Shown piece by piece: positions 1 to 6,611 of a stretch of 16,978 bases of DNA. The stretch covers positions 1 through 16,978 of the forward strand of contig DATEUP010000134.1 in NCBI GenBank assembly GCA_035283065.1. Direction: 5' to 3'. Source of the stretch: DATEUP01 sp035283065. Lineage in GTDB: Archaea; Thermoplasmatota; DTKX01; DATEUP01. Numbering within the stretch: position 1 is the first letter of the stretch; each line of letters starts with the position of its first letter. A program made the translations under genes and the position numbers. The notes under the pieces were generated by a model, which saw nothing but the letters and a program-made list of their open reading frames with translations, did no database searches and was not told the origin of the DNA.

Positions 1-2
1 CG

Positions 3-656
3 GCCCGGGCGATACGCGCGCGGCTCCAAGGCGCGGCGCGCCGCGCCGGCCGGCCGCGGGAGAAGGGGCCCGAGACCGACACCGAGAAGGCCCAGAGGCT
101 GACCCTCGAAGTCGCCGATGCGCTGCGGCGCCTCGAGACGACGCCCATGCCCATTGCCGAGGAGAAGCGGCTCGTCGAGCTCACGCGGCGCAAGAAGCGT
201 GAGGCCGAGAAGATCGCGGGCGCCCTCGCGGCAAAGGCGGGGACGGCGCCCGCGGAGCCCGACGCCTTCCCCACGGACGCCGAGGAGCTCCGGAAGATGC
301 TCGACGAGGCGATGGCGCAGGCCCAGCGGCTCCGGCAGGACGCCCAGTCGGCGCACGACGAGGCCGGCAAGCACTCGAGCGAGATCGACGGCCTCACGAA
401 GGAGGCGGACCTCAAGCACGCGAAGGTCGAGGAGCACCGGGCGCGGGCGAACGAGTTCCACGAGAAGGCGATGAAGCTCCGCGAGCTCGTCATCGCCGAG
501 CGCGCGAAGCGGAGAGCCGAGCACGACGAGGCCCAGGAGGCGATGCGCGACCAGGCGAGCCGCGTGAAGAGCGCGCTCTACGACGAGACGCGGATCGAGA
601 AAGAAACGGACGACGCGGTTGCGGCCCTTCGCGCGAAGGGCAAGCTGAACCTCTAG
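3..656 (+). CDS. Archaeal coiled-coil protein, COG1340-like (5' truncated by window edge)
   Basis: The reading frame is open from the left edge of the window to the TAG at 654-656, giving 217 visible residues. An ATG at 147 would be the first conventional start, but the in-frame codons before it read as sensible protein (LEVADALRRLETTP just before that Met). The stretch ETTPMPIAEEKRLVE resembles the mid-protein segment of archaeal coiled-coil proteins of the COG1340 type, where a Thr-Pro-leu-glu-glu-Glu-Lys-leu-Val pattern interrupts two long helical arms. I therefore treat 147 as internal and the gene as truncated. The remainder is almost entirely charged heptad-like helix rich in Ala, Glu, Lys and Arg, with no membrane segment or signal peptide, so it is probably cytosolic. 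Molecular function of the family is unknown. The next gene begins 15 bases after the stop on the same strand, so the two are probably cotranscribed. Confidence 0.75.
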   Translation, partial: ARAIRARLQGAARRAGRPREKGPETDTEKAQRLTLEVADALRRLETTPMPIAEEKRLVELTRRKKREAEKIAGALAAKAGTAPAEPDAFPTDAEELRKMLDEAMAQAQRLRQDAQSAHDEAGKHSSEIDGLTKEADLKHAKVEEHRARANEFHEKAMKLRELVIAERAKRRAEHDEAQEAMRDQASRVKSALYDETRIEKETDDAVAALRAKGKLNL

Positions 657-671
657 GGGGCTCGCGAGCCG

Positions 672-1751
672 GTGAAAGCCGTCATCATGGCGGGCGGGAA
701 GGGCACGCGCCTCAAGCCGCTCACGGACCACCTGCCAAAGCCCATGGTCCCCGTGGGGCCGCGCCGCTGCATCGACTACGTGATCCGCTCGCTTGCCGCC
801 GCGGGCATCCACGAGATCATTGTCACGACGGGCTACCTCAGCGACCGCGTGATCCGGGGGATCGCCGACGGCGCCGCGCACGGCGTGAGCGTCGCCTACT
901 CGTTCGAGGACGAGCCGCTCGGGACGGCGGGCGGCGTGAAGCATGTGGGCCCCTTCCTCGGGCGCGACACCTTTGTCGTTGCAAGCGGGGATGTCCTTGC
1001 CGACGTGAATATCCGGCGGCTCATCGAGGCGCACGACCTGAACCGAAAAGGCGGGGCGCTCGCCACGCTCGCGCTCACGAAAGTCGAGGACCCGACGCAG
1101 TACGGCATCGTGGGGCTCGGCCCCGACCGGCGCATCGAGCGCTTCAAGGAGAAGCCCCGGGCGAGCCAGGTGTTCTCGGACCTCGTGAACGCGGGGATCT
1201 ACGTCCTCGAGCCCGAGGTCCTCGACGAGATCCCGCCAAGGCAGGCGTTCGACTTCTCGAAGGACTTATGGCCCGACCTCCTCGAGCGAGGCAGCCCGAT
1301 CTTCGGCGAGATGATCGAGGGCTTCTGGATGGACGTGGGGCGCCCCGAGGACCTGATCCGCGCGAACATCATGATGATCGAACGCGAAGGGCGGCCCCAC
1401 GCCGGGGGCGCGCGCGGGCGCCTCCTCGAGGGCAAGCGCGTGAAGGTCGACGCGACCGCCACGCTCGAGGGCTCCGTGATGCTCGGCGACTTCGTGAGGA
1501 TCGCGGAAGGCGCGTGCGTGAAGGACGCGGCCGTCCACAGCGCGAGTTCGCTCGCGCAGAAGGCCGTCCTCGAGAGGGCGCTCGTCCTCGAGGACTGCGA
1601 GATCGGACCCGGTGCGCGGGTCGCCGACAGCGTGGTTGCCGCCGGGGCCTCCGTGGGCGCGGGCGCGGTCCTCGAGGGCTGCGTGGTCGGGGAGGGGCAA
1701 GCCGTCGGGGCGGGCGCCTCGCTCAAAGGCGCCCGGATCCCCGATGGATGA
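672..1751 (+). CDS. Sugar-phosphate nucleotidyltransferase with C-terminal left-handed beta-helix
   Basis: This 359-residue protein should join a nucleoside triphosphate to a sugar 1-phosphate, giving an NDP-sugar for glycan or glycolipid synthesis. The N-terminal nucleotidyltransferase domain (about residues 1-235) has the nucleotide-binding loop AGGKGTRLKPLT (7-18), the LPKPM lysine motif (21-25), FEDEPLGTAG (78-87), SGD with the metal-binding Asp (105-107), FKEKP (158-162) and FWMDVGRPEDL (218-228). From about residue 250 to the end come hexapeptide-like repeats (for example VRIAEGACV, CEIGPGARV, ASVGAGAVL) typical of a left-handed beta-helix. Mannose-1-phosphate guanylyltransferase and glucose-1-phosphate thymidylyl/uridylyltransferase are both possible; the sequence alone does not settle the substrate. 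The start is GTG at 672, preceded by a G-run at 656-660. It sits 15 bases behind the coiled-coil gene and its stop overlaps the probable start of the winged-helix gene. Confidence 0.93.
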   Translation: MKAVIMAGGKGTRLKPLTDHLPKPMVPVGPRRCIDYVIRSLAAAGIHEIIVTTGYLSDRVIRGIADGAAHGVSVAYSFEDEPLGTAGGVKHVGPFLGRDTFVVASGDVLADVNIRRLIEAHDLNRKGGALATLALTKVEDPTQYGIVGLGPDRRIERFKEKPRASQVFSDLVNAGIYVLEPEVLDEIPPRQAFDFSKDLWPDLLERGSPIFGEMIEGFWMDVGRPEDLIRANIMMIEREGRPHAGGARGRLLEGKRVKVDATATLEGSVMLGDFVRIAEGACVKDAAVHSASSLAQKAVLERALVLEDCEIGPGARVADSVVAAGASVGAGAVLEGCVVGEGQAVGAGASLKGARIPDG

Positions 1752-2799
1752 GCCGACCCGCCTCACGCGGAAAAGGTCATCCCCTCCCCTGCGGGTGCAA
1801 GGGCCCATGGGCTTCGAGTTGCGCCTCGAGCGCGCGGCTCCGCCCCTTTCGTCGGACGACCCGCGGGCCGTGGCTCTCGCGTTCTTGCGGAAGGTCGGCG
1901 TGGTCAGCGCGGGCTTCGACCCCTTGGGCGGCGGCTCGGGCGGGGAAGGCTCGGCACCCGTGCGAGGGCTCGTCGAGTGCCTCCTTTTGGAGCCCGGGCG
2001 CTCGTTTTCGGCCGCGGAGTTGGCGAAGGCGGTCGACGCGCCGGTAGGACAAGTCTACCGCGCTCTCCTCAAGTTCGAGTCGCTCGACTGGGTCGTTCAG
2101 GCCGACGAGGCCTCGAAGGGGTCGCTTCCCGGGAAGCGCTACCGCCTCCGGTTCGGGCGCCTCCAGGACGCCTGGCGCTTCACCGAGCTCGCCGCGGGCC
2201 TCGCGCTCGAGCGCTACGGGGGGCTCGCGAAGGCCCTCGAGGCGCGCGTGGCGCCCCACCGAGAAAAGCCCCCTGCAAGGCCGACGGTCCCCGTGACCGG
2301 GGACGCGGGCGGCGCCCGGGGCGACGCCTTTGTCATGCGGCTTGCCGACTACCCGCTGCCGCGCGACGGGCAACCAAAGGACCTCGCGGTCGCGTTCTTG
2401 CAGGCCGTCGGCGTCATCCCCGGACGCACGGGCGGGCGCAAGCCCACGGCGCTGCCCGTTTTCCGGGCGTTCTACTCGGCGTTCCTCATGGGCGGCGAGC
2501 GCTGGTGGTCGTTCGAGGAATTGCAGAAGCACGCAGGCTCGACACGGCCCACGCTACTCAAGCACATCCGCAGGCTCGAGTCCCTCGACCTCCTGGAGCG
2601 CGCGGCTTTCCCCGACGAGTTCGGTTTCCCGCGCAGGCACTGGCGCCTCAGGCACGGCTCGCTTGCGCGCGCCTTCGAATTCACCGACGCGCGGGCGAGG
2701 CTCGCGCTCGACTCGATGGCCCGCTGGGCCGAGCACCTAGACAAGCTCGTCGCCGGGGAGGGGGAACAGCCCCGCAAGGCTGGGGCGAAGTCCAAGTGA
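1744..2799 (+). CDS. Protein with two tandem winged-helix domains, putative transcriptional regulator
   Basis: This 351-residue protein contains two homologous halves, about residues 22-190 and 197-345. Each half has a short beta element, a segment ending FLRKVGVV or FLQAVGVI, then a helix-turn-helix: FSAAELAKAVDAPVGQVYRA in the first and WSFEELQKHAGSTRPTLLKH in the second. Both continue into a matching FESLD/LESLD recognition-helix end, a wing ending in YRLR or WRLR, and a C-terminal helix. The fold points to DNA binding, and the duplication would let one chain act like a dimer. Target genes are unknown. I chose ATG 1744, which overlaps the preceding stop in ATGGATGA and suggests translational coupling; ATG 1807 is an alternative that begins exactly at the first repeat. 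No clear Shine-Dalgarno sequence precedes either. Position directly behind the nucleotidyltransferase hints at, but does not show, a link to surface-glycan genes. Confidence 0.7.
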   Translation: MDEPTRLTRKRSSPPLRVQGPMGFELRLERAAPPLSSDDPRAVALAFLRKVGVVSAGFDPLGGGSGGEGSAPVRGLVECLLLEPGRSFSAAELAKAVDAPVGQVYRALLKFESLDWVVQADEASKGSLPGKRYRLRFGRLQDAWRFTELAAGLALERYGGLAKALEARVAPHREKPPARPTVPVTGDAGGARGDAFVMRLADYPLPRDGQPKDLAVAFLQAVGVIPGRTGGRKPTALPVFRAFYSAFLMGGERWWSFEELQKHAGSTRPTLLKHIRRLESLDLLERAAFPDEFGFPRRHWRLRHGSLARAFEFTDARARLALDSMARWAEHLDKLVAGEGEQPRKAGAKSK

Positions 2800-2821
2800 C
2801 GCGGGGCTTCCATCATGCTCA

Positions 2822-2858
2822 ATATATAGCCACGGCGCGAAGTTCGGCCCCGGGGGAG
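2822..2858 (+). promoter_or_regulatory. TATA box plus Shine-Dalgarno for the small gene at 2862
   Basis: An AATATATA-type element lies at 2821-2828. Archaeal initiation about 25 bases downstream would place the transcript start near 2850. A purine-rich GGGGGAG at 2853-2858 then lies just upstream of the CTG at 2862, so the predicted leader is only about a dozen bases but includes a ribosome binding site. Confidence 0.55.
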
Positions 2859-2861
2859 AGC

Positions 2862-3149
2862 CTGGCCAACCACGACCCCGAACTCACGCTCACGAAGGGC
2901 TCGAAGTACCGTGTGGAGAGCCTCGAGTCGCGCGAGAAGACCATCGTGAGCCACGGCGAGTTCCTCGGCTTCACCATGATGGGCAACATCGACGGGATTG
3001 CGCTGCGGCTCGACAAGTCGCACGCGGACATGGCCGGGAAGGTGCGGATCATCCCGAGCCACATGGTCGTCTCGCTCGATGTCATCGAGGCGAAGAAGGA
3101 AGAGCCCGAGAAAGAGAAGAAGACGAGCGACCCGCACTTCTACCAGTGA
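2862..3149 (+). CDS. Small conserved-looking archaeal protein, unknown function, apparent CTG start
   Basis: This is a 95-residue protein that I cannot assign to a named family. The body alternates predicted strands: KYRVESLESREKTIVSHG, then GEFLGFTMMGNIDGIALRLD, then GKVRIIPSHMVVSLDVIE. It ends in a Lys/Glu-rich tail (about residues 75-95) finishing DPHFYQ. The pattern of short strands with conserved-looking Gly positions suggests a small beta-barrel, perhaps SH3- or Sm-like, but that is inference. No ATG, GTG or TTG lies in frame between the TATA box and a GTG at 2913, and starting at 2913 would remove the first strand. CTG 2862 has a strong purine-rich ribosome binding site and the right distance from the TATA box, so I take it as the start. 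Base composition matches the neighbours. It converges with the pyrophosphatase gene 28 bases away. Confidence 0.62.
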   Translation: MANHDPELTLTKGSKYRVESLESREKTIVSHGEFLGFTMMGNIDGIALRLDKSHADMAGKVRIIPSHMVVSLDVIEAKKEEPEKEKKTSDPHFYQ

Positions 3150-3150
3150 T

Positions 3151-3177
3151 GGGGCCCCTCGCAACCCCCTGGGCCCT
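3151..3177. terminator. Possible GC hairpin between convergent stops
   Basis: GGGCCC occurs at 3152-3157 and again at 3171-3176, and can pair as a six-base GC stem with a 13-base loop in the 28-base gap between two convergent genes. Only a short T-run follows on the plus strand, so a terminator role is uncertain. Confidence 0.25.
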
Positions 3178-5262
3178 TTAGAGCAGGTGCCAATTCAGGA
3201 TGAGCCCGATAAAGAGCAGCGAGAGCGTGTTGATCACCTTGATGAGCGAGTTGATCGCGGGCCCCGCCGTGTCCTTGTAGGGGTCGCCGACGGTGTCGCC
3301 CACGACGGCCGCCTTGTGCGCCATCGAGCCCTTGCCGCCGTGCGCGCCCGACTCGATGAGTTTCTTCGCGTTGTCCCACGCCCCGCCGCCCACGGCCATG
3401 GAGATCGCCACGAGGAGTCCCGAGATGATGACGCCGATGAGCAGGCCGCCAAGCGCCAAGGGGCCGAGGATGAAGCCGGTCGCAAGGGGCGCGGCCACGG
3501 AGATGAGCGCGGGGACCGCCATCTCCTTCTGCGCGGCCTTCGTGACGATGTCCACGCACTTGGCGTAGTCGGGCTTCGCCGTGCGCTCCATGATGCCGGG
3601 GATCTCCTTGAACTGGCGCCGGACCTCGTTCACTACGGCGAAAGCCGCGCGGCCGACCGCGTTCATCAGGAAGGACGCGAAGAGGAACGGCAGGAGGCCC
3701 CCAAGGAGGAGCCCGACGAGGACGAGGGGGTTGCTGATGTCGAACACGAGGGGCACGCCGCCCACGCGCGCGTTCTGGGTGAAGTCCGAAAAGAGCACGA
3801 GGGCGGCAAGGCCGGCCGATCCGATCGCATAGCCTTTCGTCACGGCCTTCGTCGTGTTCCCGACGGCATCGAGCTCGTCCGTGTGCTTGCGTACATCCTT
3901 CGCAAGCCCCGACATCTCGGCGATTCCGCCCGCGTTGTCCGTGATCGGCCCGTAGGTGTCGAGGGTCACGATCATCCCCGCCGTCGAGAGCATCGAAACG
4001 GCGGCGATCGCGATTCCGTAGATGCCAAGCACGGGGTCGGCCGTCGCAAAGGCAAAGAGCCCGATGGAGTAGGACGCGAGGATCCCGATGCAGATCACGA
4101 GCAGGGGGATCGCCGTCGACTGGAGGCCGACCGCAATTCCCGCGATGATGTTCGTCGCGGGGCCTGTCTCCGAGGCCTTGGCGATGTCCTTCACGGGCTT
4201 GAAGCGCGTGGCCGTGTAGTACTCCGTCACGACAATGAGCGAGACCGTTACGAACATCCCGACGCCGGCCGACGCAAGGAGCGCAGGCGGGATGACTGGG
4301 AGCATCTGGAGCGTGACGGCGACGAAGCCGACGATCGACACGCCCGCGGCGACCGCGACGCCGAGGTAGAGGCCGTTCATGATGTTCCCGCTTTTGGGCA
4401 GGCGCACGGCGAAAGTGCCCACCACCGAGGCGAGCACCGCAAGGAACGCGAGGATGAGGGGGAAAACGATCCCGGTCTCGCCGAGGGCGGCGTAGACGGG
4501 CGGAAGAGCGCCAACGAGCATGCCGGCCACGAGGGTGACGACATAGGTCTCGAAGAGGTCAGCCCCCATCCCCGCGCAGTCTCCGACATTGTCGCCGACG
4601 GCGTCGGCGATTGTGGCCGGGTTGCGGGGGTCGTCCTCGGGGATGCCCGCCTCGAGTTTGCCCACGAGGTCGCCGCCCACGTCGGCGGCCTTCGTGTAGA
4701 TCCCGCCTCCCACGCGCGCGAAAAGGGAGATGAGCGATGCGCCGAACGCGTAGCCGATGAGCGGCGCGGGGTTTCCGGGGCCCACGTAGGGCGCGTTGTA
4801 CGCAAGGTAAAACGCGGAGACCCCAGCAAGGCCGAGGCCCACCACGGCGAGCCCCGAGACGGCGCCCCCGCGCGCGGCGACCCGCAGCGCAGCGTCAAGG
4901 CTCTTTTCGGCGGCCGCGGCCGTCCGGATGTTCGCCCGCACGGAGACGTTCATCCCGATGAAGCCTGCAAGGCCCGACATGAACGCGCCCGCGACAAAGC
5001 CGAGCGAGATTCGCGGGCCATCGGGCAGGGCGACGGCGAGGACCACGGCAATCACGGCGCCAAAGACCGCGACGACGCGGTACTGGCGCTTGAGGTAGGC
5101 CATCGACGCTTCGCGGATCGCCTGCGCGATCTCGCGCATCGCGTCCGTGCCCGTGGGAAGCCGCCGGATGAGCTGGAAGTAGAACCCGGCAAACGCGATG
5201 GCAACGAGGCCGCCGACGATGCCAAGGAGCGTGCCCAATTGGAAGATGTCCGCGTCCGCCAT
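3178..5262 (-). CDS. hppA: Membrane-bound proton-translocating inorganic pyrophosphatase, K+-independent type
   Basis: This 694-residue integral membrane enzyme hydrolyses pyrophosphate and pumps H+ across the cytoplasmic membrane; the family normally has 16 transmembrane helices and about 650-770 residues. The family's substrate and Mg-binding motifs are present: DVGGDLVGKLE (194-204), the Asp-rich DPRNPATIADAVGDNVGDCAG segment (211-231) running into GADLFE (233-238), TEYYT (346-350) and YGPITDNAGGIAEM (437-450). The segment GNTTKAVTKG (468-477) carries Lys at 472 and Thr at 475, the pair known to mark K+-independent, H+-pumping members; K+-dependent members have Ala at the first position. 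The ATG at 5262 is preceded by GGAGGG with a nine-base gap. It lies 50 bases downstream of the Mut7-C gene, so readthrough is likely. A weak AT-rich element near 5314-5322 could be a private promoter. Confidence 0.97.
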   Translation of the reverse strand: MADADIFQLGTLLGIVGGLVAIAFAGFYFQLIRRLPTGTDAMREIAQAIREASMAYLKRQYRVVAVFGAVIAVVLAVALPDGPRISLGFVAGAFMSGLAGFIGMNVSVRANIRTAAAAEKSLDAALRVAARGGAVSGLAVVGLGLAGVSAFYLAYNAPYVGPGNPAPLIGYAFGASLISLFARVGGGIYTKAADVGGDLVGKLEAGIPEDDPRNPATIADAVGDNVGDCAGMGADLFETYVVTLVAGMLVGALPPVYAALGETGIVFPLILAFLAVLASVVGTFAVRLPKSGNIMNGLYLGVAVAAGVSIVGFVAVTLQMLPVIPPALLASAGVGMFVTVSLIVVTEYYTATRFKPVKDIAKASETGPATNIIAGIAVGLQSTAIPLLVICIGILASYSIGLFAFATADPVLGIYGIAIAAVSMLSTAGMIVTLDTYGPITDNAGGIAEMSGLAKDVRKHTDELDAVGNTTKAVTKGYAIGSAGLAALVLFSDFTQNARVGGVPLVFDISNPLVLVGLLLGGLLPFLFASFLMNAVGRAAFAVVNEVRRQFKEIPGIMERTAKPDYAKCVDIVTKAAQKEMAVPALISVAAPLATGFILGPLALGGLLIGVIISGLLVAISMAVGGGAWDNAKKLIESGAHGGKGSMAHKAAVVGDTVGDPYKDTAGPAINSLIKVINTLSLLFIGLILNWHLL

Positions 5263-5312
5263 AGGGAAAGGCCCTCCACAGGGGGGCGTGTTGGCGCGGA
5301 AAACCGCGAGGT

Positions 5313-5858
5313 TTACTTAACGCTTTTGACCGCCGCGGTCGGCGCAGGGCCCGGCCCCTCCAAGGCGGCGAGCCGCTCCCGCAGTCGGGCGAGGCGCTCG
5401 TCCATCGAGGCTACGTGCGTGCCTTCCCAGTAGAACCGCCTGCAGTCCGGGCATCGCCAGATCTCCTTGCGCTCCTCGGCGACGCGCGGGGGCAGGCTGC
5501 TTGCGGCGAGGTCCTCCGGGCCGGCACGGACGAGGAGCGCGTTGCAGATCGAGCAGCGCGTCATGGGCGGGTGCCCCGGCGGGACGAGCGCGAGCAGGGC
5601 GTGCACGGTGAAGAGTTCGTCGTCGATGCCGCCCGGCGGGATGTAGATCGCGTGCGGCGACCTACGGGCGACCCGCCGGTCGCGCGTGAGGAGGATGCGC
5701 CGCTGCGCCCGCGCAAGCTCGACGAGCCGCTCGTCGGCGACGTCCCGCTCGTAGAAGCAGTCGTGGCCGAGGAGTCGCAGCCACTTCGCGAGCGTCCCCA
5801 GCATCGCGTCGGCGGCAAATCGGGGCGGGTCGGCCGTGGCGGTTCCCCCCGGGTTCAG
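5313..5858 (-). CDS. Mut7-C RNase-domain protein with zinc ribbon, apparent CTG start
   Basis: The protein matches the Mut7-C family, a PIN-like nuclease fold followed by a zinc ribbon; the role in archaea is not established but RNA cleavage is presumed. Visible features, numbered from CTG 5858, are FAADAMLG (14-21) with the presumed catalytic Asp17, KWLRLLGHD (25-33), ILLTRD (55-60), and a zinc ribbon with C102-x2-C105 and C136-x2-C139 followed by YWEGTH. The only conventional start is ATG 5804 (residue 19), which would delete the first strand and Asp17. No ATG, GTG or TTG is available upstream before the frame closes. CTG at 5858 overlaps the stop of the upstream reductase as CTGA, the same geometry as an ATGA coupled start, so I extend the gene to it. 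If the conservative start is used, the gene is 5313-5804. The C-terminal 30 residues are low-complexity. Confidence 0.78.
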   Translation of the reverse strand: MNPGGTATADPPRFAADAMLGTLAKWLRLLGHDCFYERDVADERLVELARAQRRILLTRDRRVARRSPHAIYIPPGGIDDELFTVHALLALVPPGHPPMTRCSICNALLVRAGPEDLAASSLPPRVAEERKEIWRCPDCRRFYWEGTHVASMDERLARLRERLAALEGPGPAPTAAVKSVK

Positions 5859-6490
5859 CGGGCGTCCCCAAACCGGTAGTGGAGAAGCAGGCCCCCTTCG
5901 AGCCGCTGCGCGGAGACGAAGCGCGCGCGCACCGCCTCCTCAAGGGTCGAAGCGCCCTCCCCGTCGGCAAGGGTCGGCGCGTCCCGCCCGCCAAGGACCA
6001 AGTCGGCCACAAAGACGAAGAGCTCGTCGGCCAGCCGTGCAGCCAGGAACGAATGGATCACTTCACCGCCCCCTTCGACGAGGAGCCTTGCCACCCCCCT
6101 GCGGCCGAGTTCGTCAAGCAGCGCGCCCAAGTCCACTCGCCCGCGCCCGAGGCGCAGCACTTCAGCGTTTGGGAAGGTTGCGCTCGACGGTTCGGCTGTG
6201 ACGATGAGTGTGGGGGCGCGCCCATCGAGGACGCGGGCAGTGGGCGGGGTCCGGCCCTTGGAGTCGAGCACAATGCGCAGGGGCCGCTTCCCGCTCCCCA
6301 GGGGCGCAAGCAGGCCCGGGTCGTCGGCCAGGACGGTGCCGACCCCCACGAGGATCGCGTCGGCGCCGGCCCGCAGCGCTCTCAGGCGCTCGAGGTCTTC
6401 GCTTGATGAGAGCCGAGTCTGGCGGCGCAGGCGCACGGCAATCTTGCCGTCGATGGACGCCGCGCAGTTCACCGTGACCGTGGGGCGCAC
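5855..6490 (-). CDS. RibD C-terminal family reductase (2,5-diamino-6-ribosylaminopyrimidinone 5'-phosphate reductase)
   Basis: This 211-residue protein should use NADPH to reduce the ribosyl side chain of the diaminopyrimidinone phosphate to the ribityl form, an early step of archaeal riboflavin synthesis. Motifs from the chosen start: VNCAASIDGKIA (7-18), GADAILVGVGTVLADDP (42-58), LRIVLDSKG (71-79) and the cofactor-binding LLVEGGGE (136-143). Length fits the stand-alone archaeal reductase rather than bacterial RibD, since no deaminase domain precedes it. The open frame continues upstream to 6571, but a TATA-like CTTTTATC at 6520-6513 lies about 25 bases before the GTG at 6490. That GTG also begins exactly where the family begins, so I call a leaderless GTG start. 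The downstream Mut7-C gene overlaps its stop codon. Confidence 0.9.
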   Translation of the reverse strand: MRPTVTVNCAASIDGKIAVRLRRQTRLSSSEDLERLRALRAGADAILVGVGTVLADDPGLLAPLGSGKRPLRIVLDSKGRTPPTARVLDGRAPTLIVTAEPSSATFPNAEVLRLGRGRVDLGALLDELGRRGVARLLVEGGGEVIHSFLAARLADELFVFVADLVLGGRDAPTLADGEGASTLEEAVRARFVSAQRLEGGLLLHYRFGDAR

Positions 6491-6512
6491 GCCGTCGGAT
6501 CGCAGGCGGCGC

Positions 6513-6520
6513 GATAAAAG
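6513..6520 (-). promoter_or_regulatory. TATA box for leaderless reductase transcript
   Basis: On the minus strand CTTTTATC lies 24-26 bases upstream of the GTG at 6490, with a purine-rich GGAGG just before it as a possible BRE. The spacing predicts transcription starting at or next to the start codon. Confidence 0.55.
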
Positions 6521-6573
6521 CCTCCGTGGGATTTGCCCCGCCCGCCGGCGTGGCCAGGGCCCTTCCGCCAACC

Positions 6574-6581
6574 CTTATATC
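6574..6581 (+). promoter_or_regulatory. TATA box for the PAC2-family gene
   Basis: CTTATATC at 6574-6581 lies about 35 bases before the ATG at 6612, predicting a leader of roughly 9 bases with no clear Shine-Dalgarno sequence. It is back to back with the reductase promoter in the 121-base divergent gap. Confidence 0.55.
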
Positions 6582-6611
6582 GGCCGCCCGGGATTGCCGC
6601 GCGGAACACGA

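Noticed and set aside
2998..5433. 811-codon open frame on the plus strand, antisense to the pyrophosphatase
   Set aside because: It is the high-GC mirror of a clear family member: extremely rich in Arg, Asp, Glu and His, with no recognisable domain and no promoter or ribosome binding site.
6198..6611. Upstream in-frame extension of the PAC2 gene
   Set aside because: The extension is antisense to the reductase, Arg-rich and lies upstream of the TATA box at 6574-6581.
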